Assembly: GCF_900473935.1 (NCBI RefSeq) | Contig: NZ_UCNN01000005.1 | Coordinates: 62,001 to 126,000, forward strand | Direction: 5' to 3' | Source of the DNA: Synechococcus sp. UW105 | GTDB lineage: Bacteria; Cyanobacteriota; Cyanobacteriia; PCC-6307; Cyanobiaceae | DNA length: 64,000 nucleotides | In this document: positions 1 through 9,343 of the stretch, piece after piece | Numbering within the stretch: the first letter of the stretch is position 1 | How the letters are laid out: every line of letters begins with the position of its first letter | The notes under the pieces: generated by a model | Database searches by the model: none | What the model saw: the letters and a program-made list of their open reading frames with translations, nothing else | Told to the model about the DNA's origin: nothing | Program-made: the position numbers and the translations under genes

Positions 1-20
1 GAAGCTCCGCTGATTAGCCG

Positions 21-1007
21 TTGTCTGCCCTCACCCGCTGCCTGCAAGAGGAAGCAGCCGCTATCTCCGCCGCTGCCGATCGTCTCAGCAGTCATGAGGT
101 GGAACAGGCGCTGAACCTTCTGGAGCAGTGCGCCGATCGCAAAGCGAAGCTGGTGATTACCGGCGTGGGCAAAAGTGGCATCGTTGCTCGAAAAATCGCC
201 GCCACCTTCTCCTCGATCGGCCTCATGGCCCTCTATCTCAATCCCCTCGATGCCCTGCATGGGGATCTCGGGGTGGTCGCTCCTGACGATGTTTGCCTAC
301 TTCTCTCCAACAGCGGAGAAACAAGCGAGCTCCTCGAGGTCCTCCCGCATCTCAAGCGCCGAGGCACCGCCCGCATCGCTCTTGTAGGCAGGGCAGATTC
401 CTCCCTAGCGCGTGGCAGCGATGTGGTGCTGGAGGCGGTCGTGGACCGAGAGGTCTGCCCCCTCAACCTCGCCCCAACCGCCAGCACGGCGGTTGCCATG
501 GCGATTGGTGATGCCCTTGCGGCGGTATGGATGGAACGGCGAGGTATCTCGCCCGCCGATTTCGCCATCAACCATCCAGCGGGCTCGCTTGGCAAGCAGC
601 TCACCATGACCGTGGCAGATCTCATGGTGCCGGCCACCAAACTTCCCGCCCTGCAACCCACAACCCCCCTACCGGAGGTGATCAGCCAGCTCACCCAGGG
701 AGCGATTGGCAGTGGCTGGGTCGAAGATCCCACCAAGCCTGGATGTCTGGCGGGCCTGATCACGGACGGTGACCTACGCCGAGCTTTGCGAGATCACAGC
801 AGTGATGCCTGGGCCAGCCTCAAGGCCACAGACCTGATGACAGTCGATCCGATCACGGTGACGGCCGAGTTGATGGCGGTCGAGGCCATTCAGCGGATGG
901 AGCACAACCGCCGCAAACCGATTTCGGTGCTGCCGGTGGTGCATCCTGACGGCACGTTAGATGGATTGCTTCGCCTCCATGACCTGGTGCAGGCAGGGCT
1001 GGCCTGA
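21..1007 (+). CDS. kdsD: D-arabinose 5-phosphate isomerase (KpsF/GutQ family)
   Basis: Interconverts D-ribulose 5-phosphate and D-arabinose 5-phosphate, the first step of Kdo synthesis in the cytoplasm. The 328-residue product equals the length of the E. coli enzyme. It has an N-terminal SIS sugar-isomerase domain (GVGKSG at residues 48-53, HGDLG from 80, SNSGE at 96-100, then CPLNLAPT) and two C-terminal CBS domains. The start is TTG at 21. An in-frame TAG lies 6 bases upstream, so no longer start exists. The stop shares one base with the kdsC start (TGATG), so the two are probably translationally coupled. Family assignment is strong; the exact start is less certain. Confidence 0.93.
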   Translation: MSALTRCLQEEAAAISAAADRLSSHEVEQALNLLEQCADRKAKLVITGVGKSGIVARKIAATFSSIGLMALYLNPLDALHGDLGVVAPDDVCLLLSNSGETSELLEVLPHLKRRGTARIALVGRADSSLARGSDVVLEAVVDREVCPLNLAPTASTAVAMAIGDALAAVWMERRGISPADFAINHPAGSLGKQLTMTVADLMVPATKLPALQPTTPLPEVISQLTQGAIGSGWVEDPTKPGCLAGLITDGDLRRALRDHSSDAWASLKATDLMTVDPITVTAELMAVEAIQRMEHNRRKPISVLPVVHPDGTLDGLLRLHDLVQAGLA

Positions 1008-1570
1008 TGAGAGCACTGCTGCGCTCCCTTCAATGGCGACGCCAGCGCCAAGCCCTGAGCCAGATCGAACTACTGGTCATGGATGTGGACGGTGTGCTCA
1101 CCGACGGCGGCCTTTGGTTTGATCCCAACGGTCTGCTGCAAAAACGCTTTGACGTGCGAGACGGGTTGGGCATCCGCCTGCTGCAACAAGCCGGGTTGCA
1201 ATTGGCCTTCCTCAGTGGCGGCAAAGGCGGCGCCACGGAAGTACGAGCACGGCAGCTGGGGATCAACCACTGCATGGTGGGCATCAAAGACAAACCCGCC
1301 GCCCTCGAGCGACTACAAAAGCAGCTCAATGTCACCGCCGCGGTCACGGCCTTTATCGGAGATGACCTCAATGATCTGGCCGTTCGCCATCAAGTGGGGC
1401 TACTGCTAACCCCATCAGATGCCTGTCGCGCGGTTCAATATCAAGCCAATGCTGTACTCAAGAGCCGCGGCGGCCATGGGGCCGTTCGCGAGCTGGCCGA
1501 GTACATCCTCAAGGCGAAAGGGCTCTGGAAAGAACTAAGCCACAATGGCTGGAGAGACCGCAATGACTGA
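1007..1570 (+). CDS. kdsC: 3-deoxy-D-manno-octulosonate 8-phosphate phosphatase
   Basis: HAD-superfamily phosphatase that releases Kdo from Kdo-8-phosphate. The first HAD motif is DVDGVLTDG (catalytic Asp26 and Asp28). A second-motif region follows at about residue 70, and the GDD metal-binding motif is at 118-120. The 187-residue length suits the C0-type KdsC fold without a large cap domain. It overlaps kdsD by one base and the downstream sulfotransferase by 8 bases, which fits one transcription unit. The second motif reads LSGGKGG rather than the commoner SGR-type form, a mild divergence. Confidence 0.9.
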   Translation: MRALLRSLQWRRQRQALSQIELLVMDVDGVLTDGGLWFDPNGLLQKRFDVRDGLGIRLLQQAGLQLAFLSGGKGGATEVRARQLGINHCMVGIKDKPAALERLQKQLNVTAAVTAFIGDDLNDLAVRHQVGLLLTPSDACRAVQYQANAVLKSRGGHGAVRELAEYILKAKGLWKELSHNGWRDRND

Positions 1571-2432
1571 CGGTTGCCCACAGACACCAGGCGTCTTTCT
1601 GCTGGGGGTCGGTGCCCAGAAGGCCGGCACCTCCTGGCTGTATCAACAACTGCACAGCCGCCGTGATGCAGATTTCGGCTGCCTGAAGGAATATCACGTC
1701 CACGACGCTCGCACCGTGCCGGAACTGGCCCGATTCCGCAACATCCGGATCCAGCCCAACCAACCCAAAACCTGGATTCAGCCCCGCAGCTGGCTGCGTC
1801 AGTGGTTCATCCACAACCCCGAGCGCTACACCGACTATTTCGCCTGGCTGTTGACGCGCCCCAACCTCAGGGGAGCTCAGATCCACCTCACTGGCGACAT
1901 CACCCCCTCCTATGCCCTGCTCAGCGCAGAGACCCTGCAAGAGATCAAAACCAGCTTTGAGCAGCGTGGCATTCCCGTAAAACCGGTGTTCCTGATGCGC
2001 GATCCAATCGAGCGCATCATCTCCAGTCAGCGCATGAAACTGCGCAAGCAAGGACTCCGAGATGCCGGCTTGGAAGTGGAGACCCTGCGGAAGAGAGTGG
2101 CCAAAGGGCGAGGTCTACGCAGCAACTACGGCCAGACCCTCGATGCACTCGATCAAGCCTTCGGGTTAGAGCACTGCTTCATCGGTCTCTTCGAAACCCT
2201 ATTCACCCCTAAGACCTACGCCGACCTCTGCCGCTATCTGACAATCCCCTACCAGGAACCGGCGTGGACTGAGAAGGTGAATGTGAGTGCCACGGCCACG
2301 GTCATCCCCGATGACCTGCTTGCCCAGATAGGCAAGCTCCAGGCCAAGGATCTACAAAGGGCCACCAAAGTGCTTCCCGCTCTCGATTTCAATCACCTGT
2401 GGCCCACCACCAGCCGCTGGTGCAAAGGTTGA
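1563..2432 (+). CDS. PAPS-dependent sulfotransferase
   Basis: Predicted to transfer sulfate from PAPS to a carbohydrate. The N-terminal 5'-phosphosulfate loop GVGAQKAGTSWLY is diagnostic, and the later stretch FLMRDPIERIISS gives the 3'-phosphate-binding Arg/Ser region. Two ATGs are possible, at 1545 and 1563. The second is preferred because GGAGAG at 1551-1556 sits six bases upstream as a ribosome site, giving 289 residues. It overlaps kdsC by 8 bases and converges on kdsB with a 4-base gap. Its place beside Kdo genes suggests a surface-glycan substrate; the acceptor is unknown. Confidence 0.85.
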   Translation: MTDGCPQTPGVFLLGVGAQKAGTSWLYQQLHSRRDADFGCLKEYHVHDARTVPELARFRNIRIQPNQPKTWIQPRSWLRQWFIHNPERYTDYFAWLLTRPNLRGAQIHLTGDITPSYALLSAETLQEIKTSFEQRGIPVKPVFLMRDPIERIISSQRMKLRKQGLRDAGLEVETLRKRVAKGRGLRSNYGQTLDALDQAFGLEHCFIGLFETLFTPKTYADLCRYLTIPYQEPAWTEKVNVSATATVIPDDLLAQIGKLQAKDLQRATKVLPALDFNHLWPTTSRWCKG

Positions 2433-2436
2433 GTCC

Positions 2437-3252
2437 TCAGCCGTGAGCCGCCATCTGCCGGGCTTGCTCCAGCTGCTCCGCAGTATCCACCGACAGCGAC
2501 GTGCCTTCCACCGAGAAGGTAGCGATCGTGTGACCTGCTTCGATCAAGCGCAACTGCTCAAGCCGCTCTAAATCCTCAAGAGGCGAGGCAGGCAACTGAT
2601 CCCAAGCAGCGAGTACATCGGCGCGGAAGCCATACATGCCCACATGGCCCCAGTAGTGGGTGTGCTGATGCCAAGCGGCGGGATCAACATCGCGAACGTG
2701 AGGGATGGCGGAGCGTGAAAAGTAGAGAGCCCGACCGTCATGGGCCAATAGGGTCTTCACCACAGCTGGGTTGTGGATGGTGTCGGGTTTAAGCCGGTAC
2801 ACCGGTGTGACAACGGCTGGCACCGGATCGAGCCGCACAAATTCGGTCGCCATCGCACTGACCACCTCAGGATCAAGGAACGGCTGATCCCCCTGCACAT
2901 TGATCACCGCCGTGCTGACCAAACGCTCAGCTCGAGTGGGGAGATCCCAGCGATCAGCCACCTCACCCCAAGCCATCGCCACCAGCTGATCAGCCACCGA
3001 CGCGATCCGCTCACTGCCGGAACTGCAGTCTTCTGACGTCATCAACACAGGGAAACCCCAGCCTTCTGCCAGAGCCTGCAAACGCTGGCTATCGGTGCAC
3101 AGCACCACAGCCGCAGGCCCATTGGCCTTGGCGCATTGCTCCAGCACCCGCTGAATCATCGGCTTGCCGCCGATGTCGGCTAGCACCTTGTCGGGCAGAC
3201 GGGAGGAGGCCAACCGCGCCGGCACCGCGACCACAGAACGCTGAATCGTCAT
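2437..3252 (-). CDS. kdsB: 3-deoxy-manno-octulosonate cytidylyltransferase (CMP-Kdo synthetase)
   Basis: Activates Kdo with CTP to CMP-Kdo. The N-terminal nucleotide-binding signature is PARLASSRLPDKVLADIGGK (residues 11-30), followed by PMIQRVLE. The metal/substrate motif is NVQGDQPFLD. Length is 271 residues, slightly above the roughly 250 usual in enterobacteria because of an insertion near residues 90-105. The ATG at 3252 is preferred because its base overlaps the upstream stop (TGATG); an ATG at 3261 would overlap by 10 bases. Transcribed leftward with the GT8-like gene. Confidence 0.93.
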   Translation of the reverse strand: MTIQRSVVAVPARLASSRLPDKVLADIGGKPMIQRVLEQCAKANGPAAVVLCTDSQRLQALAEGWGFPVLMTSEDCSSGSERIASVADQLVAMAWGEVADRWDLPTRAERLVSTAVINVQGDQPFLDPEVVSAMATEFVRLDPVPAVVTPVYRLKPDTIHNPAVVKTLLAHDGRALYFSRSAIPHVRDVDPAAWHQHTHYWGHVGMYGFRADVLAAWDQLPASPLEDLERLEQLRLIEAGHTIATFSVEGTSLSVDTAEQLEQARQMAAHG

Positions 3253-3956
3253 CAGTCCCACAGCTTCATGGCGTCATCTCTGGCGGAAAACCACTCAGCC
3301 GCCAAGGGACCTCCCATCGTGCGCTGCTCTCGGAACCAGGGTCCACCCAGAGTCCAATGCAGCATCGGCGATGCCTCCTCGGTCTCTGGTGGTGATTGCA
3401 CATCAACGAGGTGATTCCAACCGCCATCAAGAGCACCGATCTCATGGTCACCTTCCAGCCAATAAAAGCGGTGCAGCTCCAGACCAGAGGCAGAATTCAC
3501 ATAATCAACTGTGAGCTTGGTGCAACGGCTGCAGTTGAGCAGCATCAACGAGCTCCAGTTCTTCTTGGGGTAAGCGCTCTGCACCTCCCCGAGAAATTTC
3601 ACCGTCTCCCCAGGCACATGTTCGTGCTGCACACACATGGCGCCGTAGCGGTCATCCCGCTGATCCCAGAGCGCCTTGATGTCGGCGCGGCAAAGCATGT
3701 CGCAATCCATGAACAGCGCCCAGCCCTGGTAGCCCATCAGATGGGGCACCAGAAAACGGGTGAATGAAAAGGCCGTGCTCTGCTTTGGATCGCGCTCGCG
3801 CCGATACAACCCCTGGGCCTCCAGCTGCGGGGTCACCAGCGGCGTGATCGCCAGTGGCATCGAACTGTGCTGATACAGGCTGTCAATCAGCACATTGGTG
3901 GCCGCACGCTCACGCGGGTCGTATCCGATAAAAATCGGGATCGGAGCGATCGCCAT
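3252..3956 (-). CDS. GT8-like glycosyltransferase
   Basis: A 234-residue cytosolic protein resembling small family-8-type nucleotide-diphospho-sugar transferases. It begins with a beta strand and IFIGYDPRE, and has a DxD-type metal motif, DCD, at residues 84-86 within LFMDCDML. A later HWTLGGPWF segment resembles the C-terminal His/Gly substrate-binding region of GT8 enzymes. No membrane segment is visible. It is coupled to kdsB by a TGATG overlap. Donor and acceptor cannot be inferred; a role in the Kdo-containing glycan is inference from context. Confidence 0.65.
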   Translation of the reverse strand: MAIAPIPIFIGYDPRERAATNVLIDSLYQHSSMPLAITPLVTPQLEAQGLYRRERDPKQSTAFSFTRFLVPHLMGYQGWALFMDCDMLCRADIKALWDQRDDRYGAMCVQHEHVPGETVKFLGEVQSAYPKKNWSSLMLLNCSRCTKLTVDYVNSASGLELHRFYWLEGDHEIGALDGGWNHLVDVQSPPETEEASPMLHWTLGGPWFREQRTMGGPLAAEWFSARDDAMKLWD

Positions 3957-4013
3957 TCGCCTGCACCAGGGCCAATGGAGGCAGCCTAAAGCCGCTCCAG
4001 GGGCCAGCCCTAG

Positions 4014-4892
<879 letters not shown>

Positions 4893-4899
4893 ACCATCG

Positions 4900-6720
4900 A
4901 TGAACACTGACGACAGCCGTCGGCCGCTGCCCCTTCTGGCCTGGATCAATACCATCGCCAGCGTGCTGATCGGCCTAGGGCTCGGCGGCTGGCTGTGGCT
5001 GATGCAACACCGCAATCTCTTGCCCTCACCAGAGGTGAGCGCGGGTAAAACGCTGCTCAAGCAATACCAAGCCACCTCCCACGACCTGTTTCTGGCGCTG
5101 CTGGCCCTCAGTGTGCTCACGCTGGTGGTGCTGATCCGCCGTGCCCAGCATCAGCAAGAGCATTCCCTAGGAACAACCGACCAAACATCGCGGCCCAACC
5201 AGCTACTGCGCTTCACCCGTCAGCACCCCCTGGTGCTCGCTCTGTTCGCCGGCTACACGGTGGCGATGGTGCATGGCACCACCTGGATGTATCCCGAACT
5301 GGTGGGCTGGTTCAAGGACATCCCCGAAGAGCATCTCCTCAACAACTTCTCGTTCCGCCACGACTTCCTGCGCGAAACGATGCGACGCGACGACTACCGC
5401 TTCTTCCCGCTCGCCCATCAAGATCTGCACATCCTCAGCTGGTTCACCGGTTACGTGAAGATGTGGATGCTGGTGAGCGCCGCTGAGCTGTTCACCATCG
5501 TGGTGGTGAGTGCCCGGTTTGTACGCAGGCTCAGTGGACGTACCCAGATTCCGGCGCTGCTGCTGATCACCAGCTTGCTGCTGTTATTCCATCCCGCCAC
5601 CGGGATGGCCTTCTTTCAGTTCTCCTATTGCGAACGCTTCCTCACGTTCATCCTTGCCCTCTACTGCGGCGCCTATCTGCACCATCACCAGCACCGCGAC
5701 AAGGCTTCGTTTTATGCCGCCCTACTTTTCGGTCTCATTGGCATCTTCATCAAAGACATCGCCGTGGTGCTGTTCGTGGTGCCGCCCGCGGTGATGCTGA
5801 TCGCTGGCAGCCTGGGGTTGGTGGAGGGCCGTCCCAGCTGGACCAGCAGCTCACGAGCGAAATGGGTAGAGGCCTATCGCCTCGAGCTCTGGCTTTGCTC
5901 CCTGGCTCTGATCTTTCTGCTGGCCTATGTGGTGCTCTCCCTGCTGCCCAGCGCCTTTGCCAACAAGGGCTCCTACAACAAAAACAAGGGCTTCCTGTTC
6001 GCCCCCGACTGGCGCTTCTGGTGTCTGATCGGCTTTTGCCTGGTTCGCGCCGCGTCCATCAGCCTGGGGCGCAGCCGCGTCACCCTTCTGGATGGTCTCA
6101 ACCTGGCAGCTCTGAGTTATGGCGCCGGCTTACTGGTGTTGATCGGCTTTGAGTCGCACAAGTACCTCAGCCTGCCCGTGCAATGGGTGACGGTGCTGGA
6201 TCTTTGCTTCATCTGGACCTGTTGGATCAGCCCTGCACTTGAGCGTCGCAGCTCAGCAAGGCTGGCTGGTGCTGTCGGATCGGCGGTCGTGCTGGGAAGC
6301 ATCGGTCTCGACCACCTCCAGCCACCAAACGTCGCGGCCAGCGTGAGCACCATCAAGGTGCGTCAACAGTCGTGGCTGGAGGCATACCAAGCCATTGATG
6401 CCACCACTGCTCCGATCCGCACCCGGGGCGAAGCCATCAACCTGATCTACAGCAAACAATCGTGGTTCTCGGCCAAACGCCACCTTGGCCGCCTTCGCTT
6501 TGATCGCCTGATCGAATTCGACCCGCAGCGCAACCGCTTCAGCGTCGAGGAAGGCACGGGCAAAGGCGAGCCCTACACACCCCAAGTGGGCGATCTGCTG
6601 TTCACGATCGACAAAGACGCCAGCACGCTTCAACCGCTGCTCGAACGCTGGCCCACCCAACTGCTCTACCAAGACAACAACGGCCAGAAGAACGGCCGCA
6701 TTTTCCGGATTCAGCCATGA
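4900..6720 (+). CDS. multi-pass membrane protein, paralogue of the next gene; possible GT-C-like glycosyltransferase
   Basis: A 606-residue integral membrane protein with roughly ten hydrophobic segments and a soluble C-terminal tail of about 120 residues. No named family is recognised with confidence. The loop at about residues 163-183 contains DDYRFFPLAHQDLHILSWF, almost identical in the next gene. A charged loop ending in RFFPL before a helix recalls the first large loop of GT-C glycosyltransferases, but this is inference. The ATG at 4900 (7 bases after kdsA) is preferred to an upstream TTG at 4879. It ends with a 4-base ATGA overlap into its paralogue. Confidence 0.7.
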   Translation: MNTDDSRRPLPLLAWINTIASVLIGLGLGGWLWLMQHRNLLPSPEVSAGKTLLKQYQATSHDLFLALLALSVLTLVVLIRRAQHQQEHSLGTTDQTSRPNQLLRFTRQHPLVLALFAGYTVAMVHGTTWMYPELVGWFKDIPEEHLLNNFSFRHDFLRETMRRDDYRFFPLAHQDLHILSWFTGYVKMWMLVSAAELFTIVVVSARFVRRLSGRTQIPALLLITSLLLLFHPATGMAFFQFSYCERFLTFILALYCGAYLHHHQHRDKASFYAALLFGLIGIFIKDIAVVLFVVPPAVMLIAGSLGLVEGRPSWTSSSRAKWVEAYRLELWLCSLALIFLLAYVVLSLLPSAFANKGSYNKNKGFLFAPDWRFWCLIGFCLVRAASISLGRSRVTLLDGLNLAALSYGAGLLVLIGFESHKYLSLPVQWVTVLDLCFIWTCWISPALERRSSARLAGAVGSAVVLGSIGLDHLQPPNVAASVSTIKVRQQSWLEAYQAIDATTAPIRTRGEAINLIYSKQSWFSAKRHLGRLRFDRLIEFDPQRNRFSVEEGTGKGEPYTPQVGDLLFTIDKDASTLQPLLERWPTQLLYQDNNGQKNGRIFRIQP

Positions 6721-8501
6721 CGATGGCCATGGTGAACCGGCTGATGCTTTGGCTGGCGGGGATCTCCGGCGGAGTTCTGCTGATCGGGCTTGGCTTGTGC
6801 AGTTGGCTCGTGCAACACCGTCTGCAACTCCCTGATCCCCTGCTCCCCGAAGGATCTGCACTACTGGAGAACTACAACGGCCTGGCCCACGAACTCTGGC
6901 TGGTGGTGCTGCTGCTTCTGATCGGCCTCCTGATTCTGGCCATCAATCAAGCTCCTGCTCCAGCACAGGCATCGAGCCATCCCAACAGCCTGCTCAGCCA
7001 GGCCTGGAGGTTCATCCTTCGCCACCCGATCGCCTGCGGTCTGCTGACCGTCTACGCGCTGCTGATGGTGAGCGAGAGCAGCTGGTTTTACAAGGAGATC
7101 GTCACCTGGTTCGACGACATCCATAACGGGCTGCTGATCGACAACTTCGGCCCACGGCCCAGCTTCATCGGTGAAGCGATGGGCCGCAACGACTTCCGCT
7201 TCTTTCCCCTCTCCCACCAGGACCTGCACATCCTCAGTTGGTTCACGCCCTATCCCAAGGTGTGGGCACTGATCAGTGCCGCCGAACTCGTGGCCACCAT
7301 TGGCATGAGCGTGGCCGTGGTGCAGCAAAGCCTCAGGCCCACCAAACCTCAAGCTGCCAAGGCTCCCGCAGTCCTGCTGATCGGCTGCAGTCTTTATCTG
7401 TTCACCAGCTCAGCGGCCTACAACTATTTCCAGTTCATCTACAGCGAAAGGCTTCTCAGCCTGCTGCTGGCGCTGTTCGCCTTTCACTGGCTTCAGCATC
7501 GCCAAACAGGAGACCGTCGCTCCGCCCTACTGGCCCTGATCTGGGCCCTGATCGGCAGCTTTCTCAAAGACACCGCCATCGTGTTGTTCGTGGTGCCAGC
7601 GATGGCATCCTTGCTCACCCATCCACCACGCCAATGGACAAATCAGAGGCGACTGGAACTCAACCTGCTCTGCCTGGTGCCCTTTTTTCTGGCGAGTGCC
7701 ACCTGGTTGAGCCTGCTGCCGAGCCTTTACCTCGGCGTTCAGCGCTACGACTCCAGCCTGCGGTTCTCCGCCTTTGAGCTCGACATCCGCACCTTTGTGG
7801 TGCTGATGTTCATCCTGGTGCGTCTGGTCCAGTGGAGCCGCCAGCGCAGCGACTTCTCGTTCTCGGTGATCGACGGCCTCAATCTCGGAGCCCTCGCCTA
7901 TGCCCTGGCCCTATGGGCCCTAGTGGGATTCAAAAGCACCAGCTATATGGCGCTGCCGGTGAATTTGGTGGCGGTGATCGACCTGCTGATGATCTGGGCC
8001 GTGGTCATCAGCCCGTGGCTGCTGAGCCGTTCCAGCCGCAGGATCACCGGGGCCATCGGCATGGGCCTCAGCCTCTCGATCGTGGCGGTGGAACACCGTT
8101 TCGCCCATCACTTCCAAGAGCGCTTCACCTCAATCCGCAACACCCAACGCTCCTGGCGCGCCACCTTTGATCAAGCCCAGGTCCTGGCGCGCCAGACCAG
8201 GAGGAGCGGTGAGCCGGTAAACCTGATCTTCTCGAAGTCGTGGTTCAAACACTCCGACTACCTGCGCACCCTCCCCTATGACCGCTTGATCTACCTCGAC
8301 CCCGATACTGGCCTCAGCAAGGTGATCGATGGCATCGGCCGGGGCGAGCGTTATCAAGCGCAGCCGGGAGACCTGCTGTTGGATCTCGACTCAGGCAAGA
8401 AGCTCAAGAAATACGGCATTGATCTCAGTGGCTACCGGCAGATCTATAACTTCGATCCCGCCGTCAGCAACGGCCACATCTACCGGCGAGAAGCGGAGTA
8501 A
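6717..8501 (+). CDS. multi-pass membrane protein, tandem paralogue of the preceding gene
   Basis: A 594-residue protein with the same architecture as its upstream neighbour: N-terminal helix pair, a loop at about 140-180 containing NDFRFFPLSHQDLHILSWF, a series of hydrophobic helices, FLKDTAIVLFVVPA in mid-protein, VIDGLNLGALAY, and a soluble tail with a Val/Ile-NLI(F/Y)SK motif. The pair is clearly an old tandem duplication because conserved blocks are separated by strongly diverged stretches. ATGA overlap couples translation. The last 22 bases overlap the 3' end of a convergent sulfotransferase gene. Function unknown; polysaccharide context. Confidence 0.7.
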   Translation: MTMAMVNRLMLWLAGISGGVLLIGLGLCSWLVQHRLQLPDPLLPEGSALLENYNGLAHELWLVVLLLLIGLLILAINQAPAPAQASSHPNSLLSQAWRFILRHPIACGLLTVYALLMVSESSWFYKEIVTWFDDIHNGLLIDNFGPRPSFIGEAMGRNDFRFFPLSHQDLHILSWFTPYPKVWALISAAELVATIGMSVAVVQQSLRPTKPQAAKAPAVLLIGCSLYLFTSSAAYNYFQFIYSERLLSLLLALFAFHWLQHRQTGDRRSALLALIWALIGSFLKDTAIVLFVVPAMASLLTHPPRQWTNQRRLELNLLCLVPFFLASATWLSLLPSLYLGVQRYDSSLRFSAFELDIRTFVVLMFILVRLVQWSRQRSDFSFSVIDGLNLGALAYALALWALVGFKSTSYMALPVNLVAVIDLLMIWAVVISPWLLSRSSRRITGAIGMGLSLSIVAVEHRFAHHFQERFTSIRNTQRSWRATFDQAQVLARQTRRSGEPVNLIFSKSWFKHSDYLRTLPYDRLIYLDPDTGLSKVIDGIGRGERYQAQPGDLLLDLDSGKKLKKYGIDLSGYRQIYNFDPAVSNGHIYRREAE

Positions 8502-9343
8502 ACCAGCCGCCGATTGAGGGCAGCTAGCGGTGGCCAGGCCAAGGCGAGCTGAGCGATCCCGGCCCCATGGCTCATCCAAGCAGCGTCGTAGTGAATCGCC
8601 GCCCCTTTCTCGGCATCGAAGCGCACACGATTGCCAGAGAGGATGTGGCTACCCGACTGAGCCACCGGAGCCAGCATCGCAGGAGCGAAATCCAGCTCCA
8701 ACCAGTCACAGAGGCGACGCAAGCTCTGCTCCGGCCGCAGGGCCAGCTCCTCGTAGCCGAGACGGAACACTGGCTTCCCGCACCTCTGCAGCTGCCGTTC
8801 ATGGCGTGCACTGAGACGCCACCAGCGCAGCAAAGGCTGAAGACCAGGCAGCCAGCGACCCCTTTGACGACCATCGCGAGAGCGGGAATGCACCCAACTG
8901 CGCACATCCCTCGTGAGATGAATCACCCGGATCTCCAGAGCCGGATCCTCAAGCAAGGGCAGCACGAAATCGTCTTGATACGACTCCACCACCCATGAAT
9001 TCATTCCTGGACCAGCCGCTGAGGGTTCGAGCGCCGCCAGCAAACGCTTGAGCTTCGCGGGTAGGGGTTGATCGTCATGGGCGGGGAGCCAGCGCAGGAT
9101 CGGCCCCCACACTGGGCAGGCATCTGCCACCAGGCCGCAGGTGCACTGGCGCTGATAACGCAGAGCCCCGCGCAACTGGGCGGGCCCACGGTGGCTGTCT
9201 TTGGCTGCAGGTTTCTCCAGCAACCGCACCGCCTCACCCAGCCCCGTGATCTGGGGATGGGCACCCAAGGCCAAGTCGAGAATCGTGGTGCCGCTATGAC
9301 CCAAGCCCCGGATCAAAAGAAGCCGTTGTTTGCCGCCGCTCAT
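8480..9343 (-). CDS. sulfotransferase family protein
   Basis: A 287-residue PAPS-type sulfotransferase. The phosphosulfate-binding loop RGLGHSGTT is at residues 12-20, followed by a helix and the LTRDVRSWVHSRSRDGR segment expected to bind the 3'-phosphate. The reading frame extends further upstream, but the ATG at 9343 forms an ATGA overlap with the upstream glycosyltransferase stop and places the P-loop near the N terminus as is normal. It is the last gene of a leftward glycosyltransferase operon, so it probably sulfates the glycan built there; that role is inference. Confidence 0.8.
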   Translation of the reverse strand: MSGGKQRLLLIRGLGHSGTTILDLALGAHPQITGLGEAVRLLEKPAAKDSHRGPAQLRGALRYQRQCTCGLVADACPVWGPILRWLPAHDDQPLPAKLKRLLAALEPSAAGPGMNSWVVESYQDDFVLPLLEDPALEIRVIHLTRDVRSWVHSRSRDGRQRGRWLPGLQPLLRWWRLSARHERQLQRCGKPVFRLGYEELALRPEQSLRRLCDWLELDFAPAMLAPVAQSGSHILSGNRVRFDAEKGAAIHYDAAWMSHGAGIAQLALAWPPLAALNRRLVYSASRR

